Below, piece after piece: positions 42,922 through 51,324 of a DNA stretch of 64,000 bases. Numbering within the stretch: the first letter of the stretch is position 1; each line of letters begins with the position of its first letter. Origin of the DNA: Pseudomonas sp. Teo4 (GTDB taxonomy: Bacteria > Pseudomonadota > Gammaproteobacteria > Pseudomonadales > Pseudomonadaceae); assembly GCF_034387475.1 (NCBI RefSeq), contig NZ_JAXCIL010000001.1, positions 2,976,001-3,040,000 on the forward strand, given 5' to 3'. The notes under the pieces were generated by a model that worked only from the letters and a program-made list of their open reading frames with translations, searched no databases and was not told where the DNA came from. A program made the position numbers and the translations under genes.

Positions 42922-42938
42922 GGGCTGCTACGCAGCCC
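42922..42938. terminator. Possible terminator hairpin after pvdH
   Basis: GGGCTGC, a 3-base loop and GCAGCCC, 11 bases beyond the pvdH stop. There is no T-run, so an intrinsic terminator is only possible. Confidence 0.35.
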
Positions 42939-42948
42939 CAGGCCACTA

Positions 42949-44340
42949 TCAGATAGCCGCAGCCAACGCCTCGGCAAACCGTTGAGCTACGTCGTCGATC
43001 TGTTCGGCGCTGATGATCAGCGGCGGCAGGAAGCGCACCACCGCGCCATGACGCCCACCCAACTCCAGAATCAGGCCACGCTTGAGGCACTCGCGCTGCA
43101 CCTTCGGCGCCAGCTCGCGGTTCGCTGGTGGGTGGCCCAGCGCATCGACCTTGCCTTGCGGGTCGACCAGTTCCACACCCAGCATCAAGCCCCGGCCACG
43201 AATATCGCCCAGCTGCGGGTAGTCCCGCTGCAGACGCTGCAGATGACCGCGCAAGCGCTGCCCCATGGCCTCGGCATGCTCGGCGAGGCGGTGCTCGGTC
43301 AGGTAGTTGATCACCGCCGAACCCGCGGCCATGGCCATCTGGTTGCCACGGAAGGTGCCGGCGTGGGCGCCTGGTTTCCAGGTGTCGAGCCAGTCGCGGT
43401 ACACCACCACCGCCAGCGGCAGGCTGCCGCCAATGGCCTTGGACAGCGTCACCACATCCGGAACGATGCCGGCGTGCTCGAAGGCGAACATCCGCCCGGT
43501 GCGGGCGAAACCGCTCTGGATTTCATCGACGATCAGCGCCACGCCGGCCTGCTCGGTGATGCGGCGTACGCCCTTGAGCCACTCGATATCGGCCGGAATC
43601 ACCCCGCCCTCGCCTTGCACCACTTCCAGGATCACCGCAGCCGGCAGCGGCACACCGCTTTCCGGGTCGAGCAGCAGGTTTTCCAGGTAATGCAGGTTGG
43701 CCTTCACACCCGCCGCGCCACCCAGCCCGAATGGGCAACGGTAGTCGTACGGATACGGCATGAACTGCACGCCATTACCCAGCAGTGCGGCCAACGGCTG
43801 CTTCGGGCCGTGGCTACCCATCAGGCTCAGCGCGCCCTGGCTCATGCCATGGTAGGCGCCGTGGAACGCCAGCACCGTGCTGCGCCCGGTGGCGGTGCGC
43901 ACCAGCTTCAGCGCCGCTTCCACCGCATCGGTGCCGGTCGGGCCACAGAACTGCACTTTCGCCTCGCGACGCAGCGCCTCGGGCAACACGCCGAACAGGT
44001 CCTGGACGAAACGGTCCTTGACCGGGGTGGTCAGGTCCAGGGTGTGCAGTGGCAGCTCGTCGGCCAGCACGCGCTGGATCGCTTCGATCACCACCGGGTG
44101 GTTGTGGCCCAGGGCCAAGGTGCCAGCACCGGCCAGGCAGTCGATGAACTGGCGGCCTTCGATGTCCTCGACATGGATGCCACGGGCGCGCTTGAGCGCC
44201 AGCGGCAGGCGTCGCGGGTAGCTGCGGGCGTTGGATTCCTGCTGTTGCTGGCGCTGCAGCAACGGGGAATCGGCGAACTCGTACAGGGGTTGCGGCGCGC
44301 TGGCCGGCAGGACCTGGGCAAGGCTGGAAGCGGTCGACAT
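42949..44340 (-). CDS. pvdH: PvdH, L-2,4-diaminobutyrate:2-oxoglutarate aminotransferase
   Basis: A class III PLP aminotransferase of 463 residues that makes L-2,4-diaminobutyrate from aspartate semialdehyde, the residue used by the last PvdL module. Motifs: GAGTLALGHNHPVV near residue 78, FCGPTGTDAVEAALKL near 137, the cofactor aspartate in ALIVDEIQSGF near 272 and the PLP lysine in LSKAIGGSLPL near 300. I chose ATG 44340 because GAGGA lies 8 bases before it. The frame runs back to 44496, but that part overlaps the promoter and reads as non-coding. It has its own PvdS box. Confidence 0.93.
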   Translation of the reverse strand: MSTASSLAQVLPASAPQPLYEFADSPLLQRQQQQESNARSYPRRLPLALKRARGIHVEDIEGRQFIDCLAGAGTLALGHNHPVVIEAIQRVLADELPLHTLDLTTPVKDRFVQDLFGVLPEALRREAKVQFCGPTGTDAVEAALKLVRTATGRSTVLAFHGAYHGMSQGALSLMGSHGPKQPLAALLGNGVQFMPYPYDYRCPFGLGGAAGVKANLHYLENLLLDPESGVPLPAAVILEVVQGEGGVIPADIEWLKGVRRITEQAGVALIVDEIQSGFARTGRMFAFEHAGIVPDVVTLSKAIGGSLPLAVVVYRDWLDTWKPGAHAGTFRGNQMAMAAGSAVINYLTEHRLAEHAEAMGQRLRGHLQRLQRDYPQLGDIRGRGLMLGVELVDPQGKVDALGHPPANRELAPKVQRECLKRGLILELGGRHGAVVRFLPPLIISAEQIDDVAQRFAEALAAAI

Positions 44341-44390
44341 CGGTAAATCCTCGCAAGCAAGCGAATGTGCGGGTGGTCGTCGCTTGAAAA

Positions 44391-44414
44391 ACGCTTGAGT
44401 GCGCAGAGGATTTA
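44391..44414 (-). promoter_or_regulatory. PvdS-type promoter of pvdH
   Basis: On the minus strand TAAAT, 16 bases, CGT, ending 51 bases before the pvdH ATG at 44340. Perfect consensus. Confidence 0.88.
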
Positions 44415-44447
44415 GCGGTTGTTGCGGGATTTTTCGGAAGCTGGCCC

Positions 44448-44541
44448 GGCCTATTCGCGGGTAAACCCGCTCCCACAGACTGAGCGCTGCCCTCAAGAAC
44501 AGCCGAGTACCTGTGGGAGCGGGTTTACCCGCGAATAGGCC
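44448..44541. repeat. REP pair with perfect 31-base arms
   Basis: Arms 44448-44478 and 44511-44541 are perfect inverted copies containing gcgggtaaacccgctccc, the core typical of P. putida REP sequences. They lie between the sensor kinase end and the pvdH promoter and probably separate the two transcripts. Confidence 0.88.
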
Positions 44542-44558
44542 AGTTCAGGCAAAGAAGA

Positions 44559-45881
44559 TCAATGGCCAGACCGCGCTGGCACCTGCAACAAAACCCGCAG
44601 CCCATCGCTGCGGCTGTCGAACCTGAGGCTACCGGCGCAACGCTGAACAATCGCCTGCACGATGGCCAACCCCAACCCGCAACCACCGCTCTTGCCATTG
44701 CGCCAGAAGCGCTCGGTCAGGTGCTCCAGATCCTGCTCGGCAATACCCGGCCCATGGTCGCGGACCATGAACCCCACCTGCCCGTCGGCCATCTGCACAT
44801 CCAGCTCCACCGCCGCCTCGCCGCCATGGCGCAAAGCGTTGTCCAGCAGGTTGCGCAGTGCCGCCACGGCCAGTGGCGCGGGCATGCCCAGGTAGATTTG
44901 CGCGGCTTCATCCGGCAGGTGCAGGACGATACGCCGATTGTCACCGCCACCGGCATCCTGCACCGCCTGGCGGGCGACCTGCTCGGCACTGCACTGCACG
45001 CCATCCTCGAACGACAGGCTGCCCTCCACGCGGGCCAGCATCAGCAGTTGCTCCAGCGTACGGTGCATGCGGTCGGCGCCCTGCTCGGCATGCTCCAGCG
45101 CCTGCTCGCGCACCGCGCCGTCGGTCATCCGCGCGACCTGCAGGTGGGTCTTGATGGCGGTCAGCGGGCTGCGCAGCTCATGGGCAGCATCGTCGGTGAG
45201 GCGCCGCTCGCGCTCGATCGTCTGGGCGATGCGCAGGAACAGCTGGTTCTGGGTCTCCACCAGCGGCTGCAGTTCGCTGGGCATGCCCGCCACCTGCAAC
45301 GGCTCGACGCTGTCGGCGCGGCGCCTGCGCAAGGCATCGCGCATGCGGTTGAGCGGCTCCAGGCCCTTGCCTAAACCAATCCACAGCAAACCCAGGCTAC
45401 CGAGCAAGGCCATCAGCACCGGCGCCGAAGCCGCCAGCAGAATCGACTGGTTCAGCGCCTCTCGCTCCATGTGGCGGTCTGCCGTGGTAATGCGTACATC
45501 GCCGTGGTTGTAGGTGAAGGTGCGCCACGATGCACCGTCGATGGTCTGGTTGCGAAAACCACTGCGCTCGTCGTCCATGGCACCGTCGTGCTTGTGGTTG
45601 CTGGCCAAGATTTCGCCCCGCAACGAGCTGACCTGGCAAGCCATGCCGTCCGGCACGCTGAACTGGTCGGCCGAGAAATGCGCATCTTCGCCCTTGGCGG
45701 TCAGAGGCTGCGGCAACTGGTCGACCAGGCCAGCGACCATGCGCGCCGAGGCCACCAGGCGCTGGTCGAGGGAAAACATCATCTGCTGACGCAGGTCACG
45801 CAGCATCCAGGCGGCGGCCAAGGCCCAGATGATGATGAAGGCGCTGCCCAGGATCAGGCTCAGGCGCACGCGCAGGCTCAT
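44559..45881 (-). CDS. QseC/PmrB-like sensor histidine kinase
   Basis: A two-component sensor of 440 residues. Membrane helix 1 spans about residues 8-28, a periplasmic domain of about 130 residues follows, helix 2 is near residues 165-185, then a linker and the kinase core. The phosphorylated His lies in DDAAHELRSPLTAIKTH near residue 235. The ATPase motifs are LLDNALRHGG, DHGPGI and GGCGLGLAIV. The periplasmic domain has one Cys (MACQVSS). It overlaps the regulator gene by 4 bases (ATGA). A similar pair sits next to dsbD/dsbG in P. aeruginosa (PA2479-PA2480, from memory), so a link to periplasmic thiol state is plausible. The ligand is unknown. Confidence 0.9.
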   Translation of the reverse strand: MSLRVRLSLILGSAFIIIWALAAAWMLRDLRQQMMFSLDQRLVASARMVAGLVDQLPQPLTAKGEDAHFSADQFSVPDGMACQVSSLRGEILASNHKHDGAMDDERSGFRNQTIDGASWRTFTYNHGDVRITTADRHMEREALNQSILLAASAPVLMALLGSLGLLWIGLGKGLEPLNRMRDALRRRRADSVEPLQVAGMPSELQPLVETQNQLFLRIAQTIERERRLTDDAAHELRSPLTAIKTHLQVARMTDGAVREQALEHAEQGADRMHRTLEQLLMLARVEGSLSFEDGVQCSAEQVARQAVQDAGGGDNRRIVLHLPDEAAQIYLGMPAPLAVAALRNLLDNALRHGGEAAVELDVQMADGQVGFMVRDHGPGIAEQDLEHLTERFWRNGKSGGCGLGLAIVQAIVQRCAGSLRFDSRSDGLRVLLQVPARSGH

Positions 45882-46561
45882 GGCGCGACCTCCTCCGGCG
45901 CCTGGGCCGGGCCAAGGCGGTAACCCAGGCCGCGCACGGTTTCGACTATACCGTTGCCGAGCTTGCGTCGCAGGTGATGGATGTGCACGTTCAGGGCGTT
46001 GCTTTCAACCTCGTCACTGAAGCCGTACACACAATCCTTGAGCTGCTCGCTGGACAACACCCGCCCGGGGTTCTGCAGCAGGGCCTGGAGCAAGGCCTGC
46101 TCACGCCGCGACAGGTCCACCGGTTTGCCGGCCAGGGTCGCTTCGCAACTGCTGGGGTCATAGTGCAGCGGGCCATGCTCGATGACGTTCACCGCCCGCC
46201 CGGCCACCCGCCGCAGCAAGGTATGCAGGCGCGCCGCCAGTTCGCGCAGGTCGAAGGGTTTGAGCAGGTAGTCGTCGGCGCCGGCCTGCAAGCCGTCGAC
46301 CCGGTCGGTGACCGCATCGCGGGCGGTGAGTACCAGCACCGGCAGGTCCACACCCTGCTGGCGCAGGCGGCGCAGCAGCTTCAGGCCGTCTTCGTCAGGC
46401 AGTCCCAGGTCGAGGATCATCACATCGAACTGCGCAGCCTGGAGCATGGCCCGCGCGCCCGCCGCATTGGCCACCCGGTCCACGGTCAGGCCTTGGGCGG
46501 TAAGGCCGGCGCAGATGCCGCTGGCGATCAGGTCGTCGTCCTCGCAGAGAAGAACGTGCAT
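45878..46561 (-). CDS. OmpR/QseB-family response regulator
   Basis: A 227-residue response regulator. The receiver domain has the acidic pair EDDD (residues 7-10), the phosphorylated Asp51 in MILDLGLPDEDG, the Thr in VLTARDA and Lys in LLKPFD near 101. The C-terminal winged helix shows LSRREQALLQALL and the recognition helix region NALNVHIHHLRRKLG. I chose ATG 46561, which follows GGGAG, rather than 46597. It is co-transcribed with the kinase. A pair of 11-base-spaced half sites lies 41 bases upstream, probably its own operator. Confidence 0.92.
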   Translation of the reverse strand: MHVLLCEDDDLIASGICAGLTAQGLTVDRVANAAGARAMLQAAQFDVMILDLGLPDEDGLKLLRRLRQQGVDLPVLVLTARDAVTDRVDGLQAGADDYLLKPFDLRELAARLHTLLRRVAGRAVNVIEHGPLHYDPSSCEATLAGKPVDLSRREQALLQALLQNPGRVLSSEQLKDCVYGFSDEVESNALNVHIHHLRRKLGNGIVETVRGLGYRLGPAQAPEEVAP

Positions 46562-46602
46562 GGTGGTGCTCCCGGACTGGTGTGGCTGGCATTGCACTAT
46601 AG

Positions 46603-46621
46603 GGGGATTAAGAGGGGATTA
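46603..46621 (-). promoter_or_regulatory. Direct-repeat operator before the response regulator gene
   Basis: On the minus strand TAATCCCCTCTTAATCCCC: two TAATCCCC half sites exactly 11 bases apart, as OmpR-family regulators bind. It lies about 41 bases before the regulator start. A similar site precedes dsbD at 49549-49563. Confidence 0.6.
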
Positions 46622-46830
46622 TGTACCCTGGGAAACGTGGCGGCGATAGCGGGTTGTCGAGGCGTTTGATCAGCATTGTTTACATTTCAAGTCAGAATAT
46701 TTCCCTCTAAATAATTAAAACTATTTCAACCATCAATACGAAAGAGAAACTTCCTACAAGTAACTCGGAAATGTCTTCTGACGATCCATGATCTGATTTC
46801 TCCCTGCACACACTGTCAGGGAGACAGTTC

Positions 46831-48177
46831 ATGTTCATATGGAACATCGTGCCCTCTTGGCATGAAATCGAGTCCCGTATTACCGATGAAATGGGTTATC
46901 AAGGAGGCGCCCATTTCCGCACTTACCTGAACGAGCAAGTTCCCTCACTCGCGCTCAACCTTAGGCGTGTCGACAGTGTTCGACAGGCATTCGACCAGGC
47001 CGAGTGGCAGGCAGCACACATGCTGCGCCAACGCTTTGCCGACCTCGATATAGCCAGCATCGTCGATGAGCTGCTGGTCGTCGTCCGGCAGATGGCGATG
47101 ATCGTGGCCGGCAGCGCCCTCACCGGTGGTGCCATTGGCGCGGGTATCGGGGTCTTTGGCGCAGGGGCCGGCACAATACCGCTGGGGGCCGCAGGCGCGG
47201 CCATGGGCCTGAAGGTCAGTGGCTGGATCCTCGGGATGCTCGGGCTGGCATCGATTGCCGAGTTCTTCGTCGATGGCCTTCCACGTATTGGCGAGTACTA
47301 CCTGCAAGGCATCCAGATCGCCTGGGAGGGGACACACGGCGATGAAGGGCTGAGCGCGTTCAGCCAGGACTCCCCGTATGCGATTTCCCAGGCGGCCCAC
47401 TACATCGCCATCGGCCATGTGGAGGTGGTGGTACTGCTGCTGGGGGCGATCGTGGCCTACCTCACCCGCGGACGCGGGGATGCACGGGTGCTGGCCCAGG
47501 AAATGGCGGCCAGTAACAAGGGGGCAAGGCTGGGGCAATGGATGCTCAAGCATGAGGAGGGGTTGAAGACACGGCCGGATCTGCAAGTGCCGGAGCGGCG
47601 TAATGGGGGGCTGGGTGATCGTGATTCAGGGCAACCGAATCGCCCTGGCGGGAAAGACAAGGAGCCTTCGAAGGGAAGTCTCGGCACTATGGCGTTGCAT
47701 AATGTCGAATGTTTCAAACCTGGAAAACTACCAGAATACAAAATAGGTGAGTTCAAACGACAGCTTAATGGTCAAGAGGACGGAATAAACTGGATGACCG
47801 TTGAGGAATTTTTAGAAAAAATCGAAAACCCAACCCAAAGAAATCAAGGGATTGCCAAAAAAGCCAGACAAAAGTATCAAGAGACTATCCAAGAGAGCAT
47901 TGAAAAGGAACTACGGAAAAGCATGGATCCATTCGAAGCACAATCAACCGCAATTGAAAAAGCCAGAAATCGCATGTCATTCATAGCAGCCTTGCACAAC
48001 CCGGACCTCATAGCAGGAGGCAGGGACATCATAGCAGACTTCGGGGACCGCCAGGTAAACTCAACTATCGGCCCCCAGTGGAGAACAAAAATTCCAGACT
48101 TAAAAAAAGCTGCCGAAAGTGTACCTGCTACCCTCAGAGGCTCAACCCGCATGAATGTAAGACTTCGAAAGTGCTAA
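46831..48177 (+). CDS. Polymorphic toxin with C-terminal Ntox15 (HxxD) nuclease domain
   Basis: A 448-residue toxin. The N-terminal part (about 1-240) resembles DUF6861 proteins. It has a Gly/Ala-rich hydrophobic stretch at about residues 90-150 (SALTGGAIGAGIGVFGAGAG), like the glycine-zipper N-terminus of the T6SS DNase Tde1. A charged linker (about 245-285) leads to the C-terminal domain, which matches Ntox15/toxin_43: ECFKPGKLPEY, GQEDGINWMTVEEFLE, then HNPDLIAGG (HxxD, near residue 388) and VNSTIGPQW. Family members are DNases; here activity is inferred. GC content falls sharply near 47690, where the toxin domain begins, suggesting toxin-tip exchange. GGGAG precedes the ATG. Two Tdi1-like genes follow. 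No VgrG, PAAR or Hcp gene is nearby. Confidence 0.85.
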   Translation: MFIWNIVPSWHEIESRITDEMGYQGGAHFRTYLNEQVPSLALNLRRVDSVRQAFDQAEWQAAHMLRQRFADLDIASIVDELLVVVRQMAMIVAGSALTGGAIGAGIGVFGAGAGTIPLGAAGAAMGLKVSGWILGMLGLASIAEFFVDGLPRIGEYYLQGIQIAWEGTHGDEGLSAFSQDSPYAISQAAHYIAIGHVEVVVLLLGAIVAYLTRGRGDARVLAQEMAASNKGARLGQWMLKHEEGLKTRPDLQVPERRNGGLGDRDSGQPNRPGGKDKEPSKGSLGTMALHNVECFKPGKLPEYKIGEFKRQLNGQEDGINWMTVEEFLEKIENPTQRNQGIAKKARQKYQETIQESIEKELRKSMDPFEAQSTAIEKARNRMSFIAALHNPDLIAGGRDIIADFGDRQVNSTIGPQWRTKIPDLKKAAESVPATLRGSTRMNVRLRKC

Positions 48178-48192
48178 CACAAGGAAACAGAA

Positions 48193-48816
48193 ATGGACAA
48201 GTATTTTGCAAGATTTCTTGAAAATTTCGGCCCTCCCATCGAGCGACGTGAAGTGCCTCCCTCCACTATCGAAAGATACAAAGGCAAGCTTCCTTCAAAA
48301 CTTTTGGATTATTGGTCCGAGCACGGATGGGCGGGTTACGGCGACGGAATTTTTTGGACAGTAAACCCGCAAGAATATGAGCCCGTGGTTTCATCCTGGA
48401 TAGAAGGCACTAAATTAAACACGCATGACACATACCATCTTATTGCGCGAAGCGCATTTGGAGACCTCTATTTATGGGGCGAGCGAACTGGATTTTCGTT
48501 GGAAATCACAAGTGTCAGCTCTCGTTTCGTTTTCTACAAAACCAGCTTTACCAAGGAACAATTAGATGCAGAGCTACAGGGATTCATTTTGTCGAGAAAA
48601 GTCGCATCCAATGATTTTAATGACTTATTCAAGCCTGCGCTAAAAAGTCTTGGCACACTGGCCCATGACGAAATGTACGGATTTTTCCCCGCCTTGATGT
48701 TGGGAGGCTCTGACTCTCTTAAGTTTTTGCAGAAAACCAAGGCCATTGAACACCTGATTTTTCTTTCACAACTGACGAACCTCATCCCTTATGAGTTTTC
48801 TGACGAAATACAGTAA
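48193..48816 (+). CDS. Tdi1-like (GAD-like/DUF1851) immunity protein, copy 1
   Basis: A cytoplasmic protein of 207 residues with an N-terminal GAD-like domain (HGWAGYGDGIFWTVNPQEY near residue 44; DTYHLIARSAFGDLYLWGE near 83) and a C-terminal DUF1851 part (DEMYGFFPALMLGGS near 159). This architecture is that of Tdi1, the immunity protein of Ntox15-type T6SS DNases. It starts 15 bases after the toxin stop behind AAGGAA, so it is co-transcribed and the likely cognate antidote. The DNA is AT-rich, like the toxin tip (one 60-base line counted at about 43% GC). Confidence 0.88.
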   Translation: MDKYFARFLENFGPPIERREVPPSTIERYKGKLPSKLLDYWSEHGWAGYGDGIFWTVNPQEYEPVVSSWIEGTKLNTHDTYHLIARSAFGDLYLWGERTGFSLEITSVSSRFVFYKTSFTKEQLDAELQGFILSRKVASNDFNDLFKPALKSLGTLAHDEMYGFFPALMLGGSDSLKFLQKTKAIEHLIFLSQLTNLIPYEFSDEIQ

Positions 48817-48844
48817 CCCCTAAAAACCCAAAGGAGCACTACTC

Positions 48845-49465
48845 ATGGACGTAATCTTTTCCATTTTCCAAGAAACCTTCGACAACCCCATCGGGACACA
48901 ACAAGTCCCACTGCCCATCATTGAAAACTACCAAGGAAAGCTTCCCAACCAATTAATTACATACTGGAAGGAGCACGGTTGGCGCGGCTACGGCTCAGGC
49001 CTTTTCTGGATGGTCAACCCGCAGGAATATGAAGAGGTGGTCGCCCACTGGCTGTCTGGTACCCACTTTGAAACCCGTGACACCTATCACCTCATCGCCC
49101 GCAGCGCCTTCGGCGATCTGTACCTGTGGGGTGAACACACAGGGTCGCTCCTGACCATTGCCGCCTACCACTCTCGCTACATCGACGGCGCATACAGTTC
49201 ATCTGCGGAAGATATGGATGGGAAGATCCAGGCATTGCTTATGTGGGTAATGACCGAAAGCATCAACTTCAACGATCTGTTCAAGCCTGCAAGGGAGGCG
49301 CTGGGCGATCTCGCCAGTGACGAGATGTATGGCTTCGTTCCCGCGTTGATGCTCGGAGGGTCCGGCACTCTAAAACACCTCGAAAAACTCAAAGCCGTAG
49401 AACACTTGATCATCCTTTCGCAATTCACCGACCTTTTGCCCTATGAGTTTTCAGACGACGAGTAA
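48845..49465 (+). CDS. Tdi1-like immunity protein, copy 2
   Basis: A 206-residue paralogue of the preceding gene, roughly half identical, with the same blocks: HGWRGYGSGLFWMVNPQEY, DTYHLIARSAFGDLYLWGE, DEMYGFVPALMLGGSGTL and the shared end LPYEFSD. AAAGGAG lies before the ATG, 28 bases after copy 1. Its DNA, especially the 3' two thirds, is more GC-rich and Pseudomonas-like than copy 1. This suggests an older resident immunity gene, perhaps matching a former toxin tip, kept after the newer toxin-immunity segment arrived. Confidence 0.87.
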   Translation: MDVIFSIFQETFDNPIGTQQVPLPIIENYQGKLPNQLITYWKEHGWRGYGSGLFWMVNPQEYEEVVAHWLSGTHFETRDTYHLIARSAFGDLYLWGEHTGSLLTIAAYHSRYIDGAYSSSAEDMDGKIQALLMWVMTESINFNDLFKPAREALGDLASDEMYGFVPALMLGGSGTLKHLEKLKAVEHLIILSQFTDLLPYEFSDDE

Positions 49466-49547
49466 ACCGGTCATTGCCGAGCAACCGGGGCGGGATCGCA
49501 ACAAAGGCAACCGCTACCCGCCTCGCAGTCAACCGCACAACCCCCGG

Positions 49548-49563
49548 TTAACCCTGTGTTAAT
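49548..49563 (+). promoter_or_regulatory. Direct-repeat operator before dsbD
   Basis: TTAACCCTGTGTTAAT contains two TTAA half sites exactly 11 bases apart, about 49 bases before the dsbD ATG. Aligned with the site upstream of the response regulator (TAATCCCCTCTTAAT) it matches at 11 of 15 positions. This suggests the neighbouring two-component system controls dsbD-tlpA-dsbG. Confidence 0.5.
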
Positions 49564-49611
49564 GCTTCCAGGCCAGCATGGCCTCACTCCCAGCATTGCC
49601 AAGGCGAAGAC

Positions 49612-51324
49612 ATGCGCGTCCTCCTGCTCTTCCTGACATTCCTCCTGGCCGGCCCGCTCCAGGCCAACCCGTTCGACGTCAAACCCGACTTCCTGCCGGT
49701 AAACCAGGCCTTCGTGCTGACCCACGACCGCCAGGCCGACGGCCAGATGCGCCTGTTTTTCCAGATCAAGCAAGGCTACTACCTCTACCAGAAGCGTCTG
49801 AAGTTCGACGGCCTGCCCACCGAACAACACCCGCAACTGCCCCCTGCCCTCAACCATCACGACGAGTTCTTTGGCGACAGTGCGGTGTACCGCGACCAGC
49901 TTGAACTGCTGATTCCGGCCAACGCCAAGGGCGAGCTGCGCCTGGGTTGGCAGGGCTGCGCCGACGCAGGGCTGTGCTACCCACCGCAAACCACAGCCAT
50001 CGATCTGGGCGGCAGCGCCACGCCAGTCGCCGACCAGGCCAGTGACCAGGCGCTGGCCAGCGGTTTGCAACAAGGCAGCCTGGCCTGGAGCCTGCTGGCT
50101 TTCTTCGGCCTTGGCCTGCTGCTGGCCTTTACCCCGTGCTCGCTGCCAATGCTGCCGATTCTGGCCGGGCTGGTGCTGGGCAACGGTGCCAGCGCCCGGC
50201 GTGGCTGGGTGCTGGCGGGGGTGTACGTACTGAGCATGGCCCTGGTGTATGCGGCGCTTGGCGTGGTCGCCGCGCTGCTGGGCGCCAGCCTGCAGGCATG
50301 GCTGCAACAACCTTGGCTGCTGGGTAGCCTGGCGGGGTTGTTCGTGGTCCTGGCCCTGCCGATGTTCGGCGCCTTCGAACTGCAACTGCCCGCCGTCCTG
50401 CGCGACCGCCTTGACCGTGCCGGGCAAAGCACCCGTGGCGGCAACCTGTATGGAGCGGCGTTGCTGGGCGCGCTTTCCGGGCTGCTGCTGGGCCCCTGCA
50501 TGACCGCTCCGCTGGCCGGGGCGCTGTTGTACATCGCCCAGAGTGGCGACGTCGTCGAAGGCGGGCTAGTGCTGTTCACCCTGGGGCTGGGCATGGGCGT
50601 ACCACTGCTGTTGCTGGTGACCCTGGGCAACCGCTACCTGCCGCGCCCCGGCGCCTGGATGAACCGGGTAAAAGGCGTGTTCGGTTTCGTGTTCCTGGCC
50701 ATGGCGTTGTACACCGTGCGCAGCCTGTTGCCCGCGACCCTGTTGCTGGCCCTGAGCGGCGCCTGGCTGATTGCCCTGGCGTGGGCCGCCTGGCCGGCCT
50801 TGCAGCGCCTGCCTGCACTACGGGCAGTGCCCCTGCTCGGCGCGCTGTGGGGCGGCTTGCTGTTGGTCGGCGCTGCCGCGGGCGGTGACGATCTTTGGCA
50901 ACCGCTACGGCCATTCGCCGGTGGTGGCGCCGCCACCACGTCGCAGCACGCCGAGGACGCGTTCACCACCGTCAGCCGCCCCGAAGACTTGCAACGCGAG
51001 CTGGACGCCGCCAAGGCCCGTGGCCAATGGGTGATGCTCGACTACTATGCCGACTGGTGCGTGTCGTGCAAGGTCATGGAGAAACAAGTGTTCGCCCGTG
51101 GCGATGTACAGGCCAGCCTGGCCGGCGTGCACCTGTTGCGCCTGGACGTGACCGCAGATTCGCCGGCCAGCCGCGACCTGCTGCAACGCTACCTCGTACC
51201 CGGCCCGCCCAGCATCATCTGGATCGGCCCCGAAGGGCAGGAACGTCGGGCGCGGCGCATCACTGGTGAGGTGGATGCGCCGGCATTCCTGCAACACTGG
51301 ACCCAGACCAGGAGCCAAGGTTGA
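49612..51324 (+). CDS. dsbD: DsbD, thiol:disulfide interchange protein
   Basis: An inner-membrane protein of 570 residues that passes electrons from cytoplasmic thioredoxin to periplasmic thiol proteins. A signal peptide (MRVLLLFLTFLLAGPLQA) precedes the periplasmic alpha domain with the Cys pair GCADAGLCYPP near residues 115-122. The eight-helix membrane domain has its Cys in PCSLPMLP near 176 and GPCMTAPL near 294. The C-terminal thioredoxin domain has ADWCVSCK near 481. It overlaps tlpA at TGATG. Probably a second, specialised DsbD, delivering electrons to the DsbG-like protein downstream. Confidence 0.93.
   Translation: MRVLLLFLTFLLAGPLQANPFDVKPDFLPVNQAFVLTHDRQADGQMRLFFQIKQGYYLYQKRLKFDGLPTEQHPQLPPALNHHDEFFGDSAVYRDQLELLIPANAKGELRLGWQGCADAGLCYPPQTTAIDLGGSATPVADQASDQALASGLQQGSLAWSLLAFFGLGLLLAFTPCSLPMLPILAGLVLGNGASARRGWVLAGVYVLSMALVYAALGVVAALLGASLQAWLQQPWLLGSLAGLFVVLALPMFGAFELQLPAVLRDRLDRAGQSTRGGNLYGAALLGALSGLLLGPCMTAPLAGALLYIAQSGDVVEGGLVLFTLGLGMGVPLLLLVTLGNRYLPRPGAWMNRVKGVFGFVFLAMALYTVRSLLPATLLLALSGAWLIALAWAAWPALQRLPALRAVPLLGALWGGLLLVGAAAGGDDLWQPLRPFAGGGAATTSQHAEDAFTTVSRPEDLQRELDAAKARGQWVMLDYYADWCVSCKVMEKQVFARGDVQASLAGVHLLRLDVTADSPASRDLLQRYLVPGPPSIIWIGPEGQERRARRITGEVDAPAFLQHWTQTRSQG

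Noticed and set aside
44341..44496. N-terminal extension of PvdH
   Set aside because: It would run through the PvdS box and the REP arm. The GAGGA site fits ATG 44340.
46712..46737. TAAAT followed by 16 bases upstream of the toxin gene
   Set aside because: The second half is ACC rather than CGT and the place is AT-rich, so a PvdS promoter is not supported.
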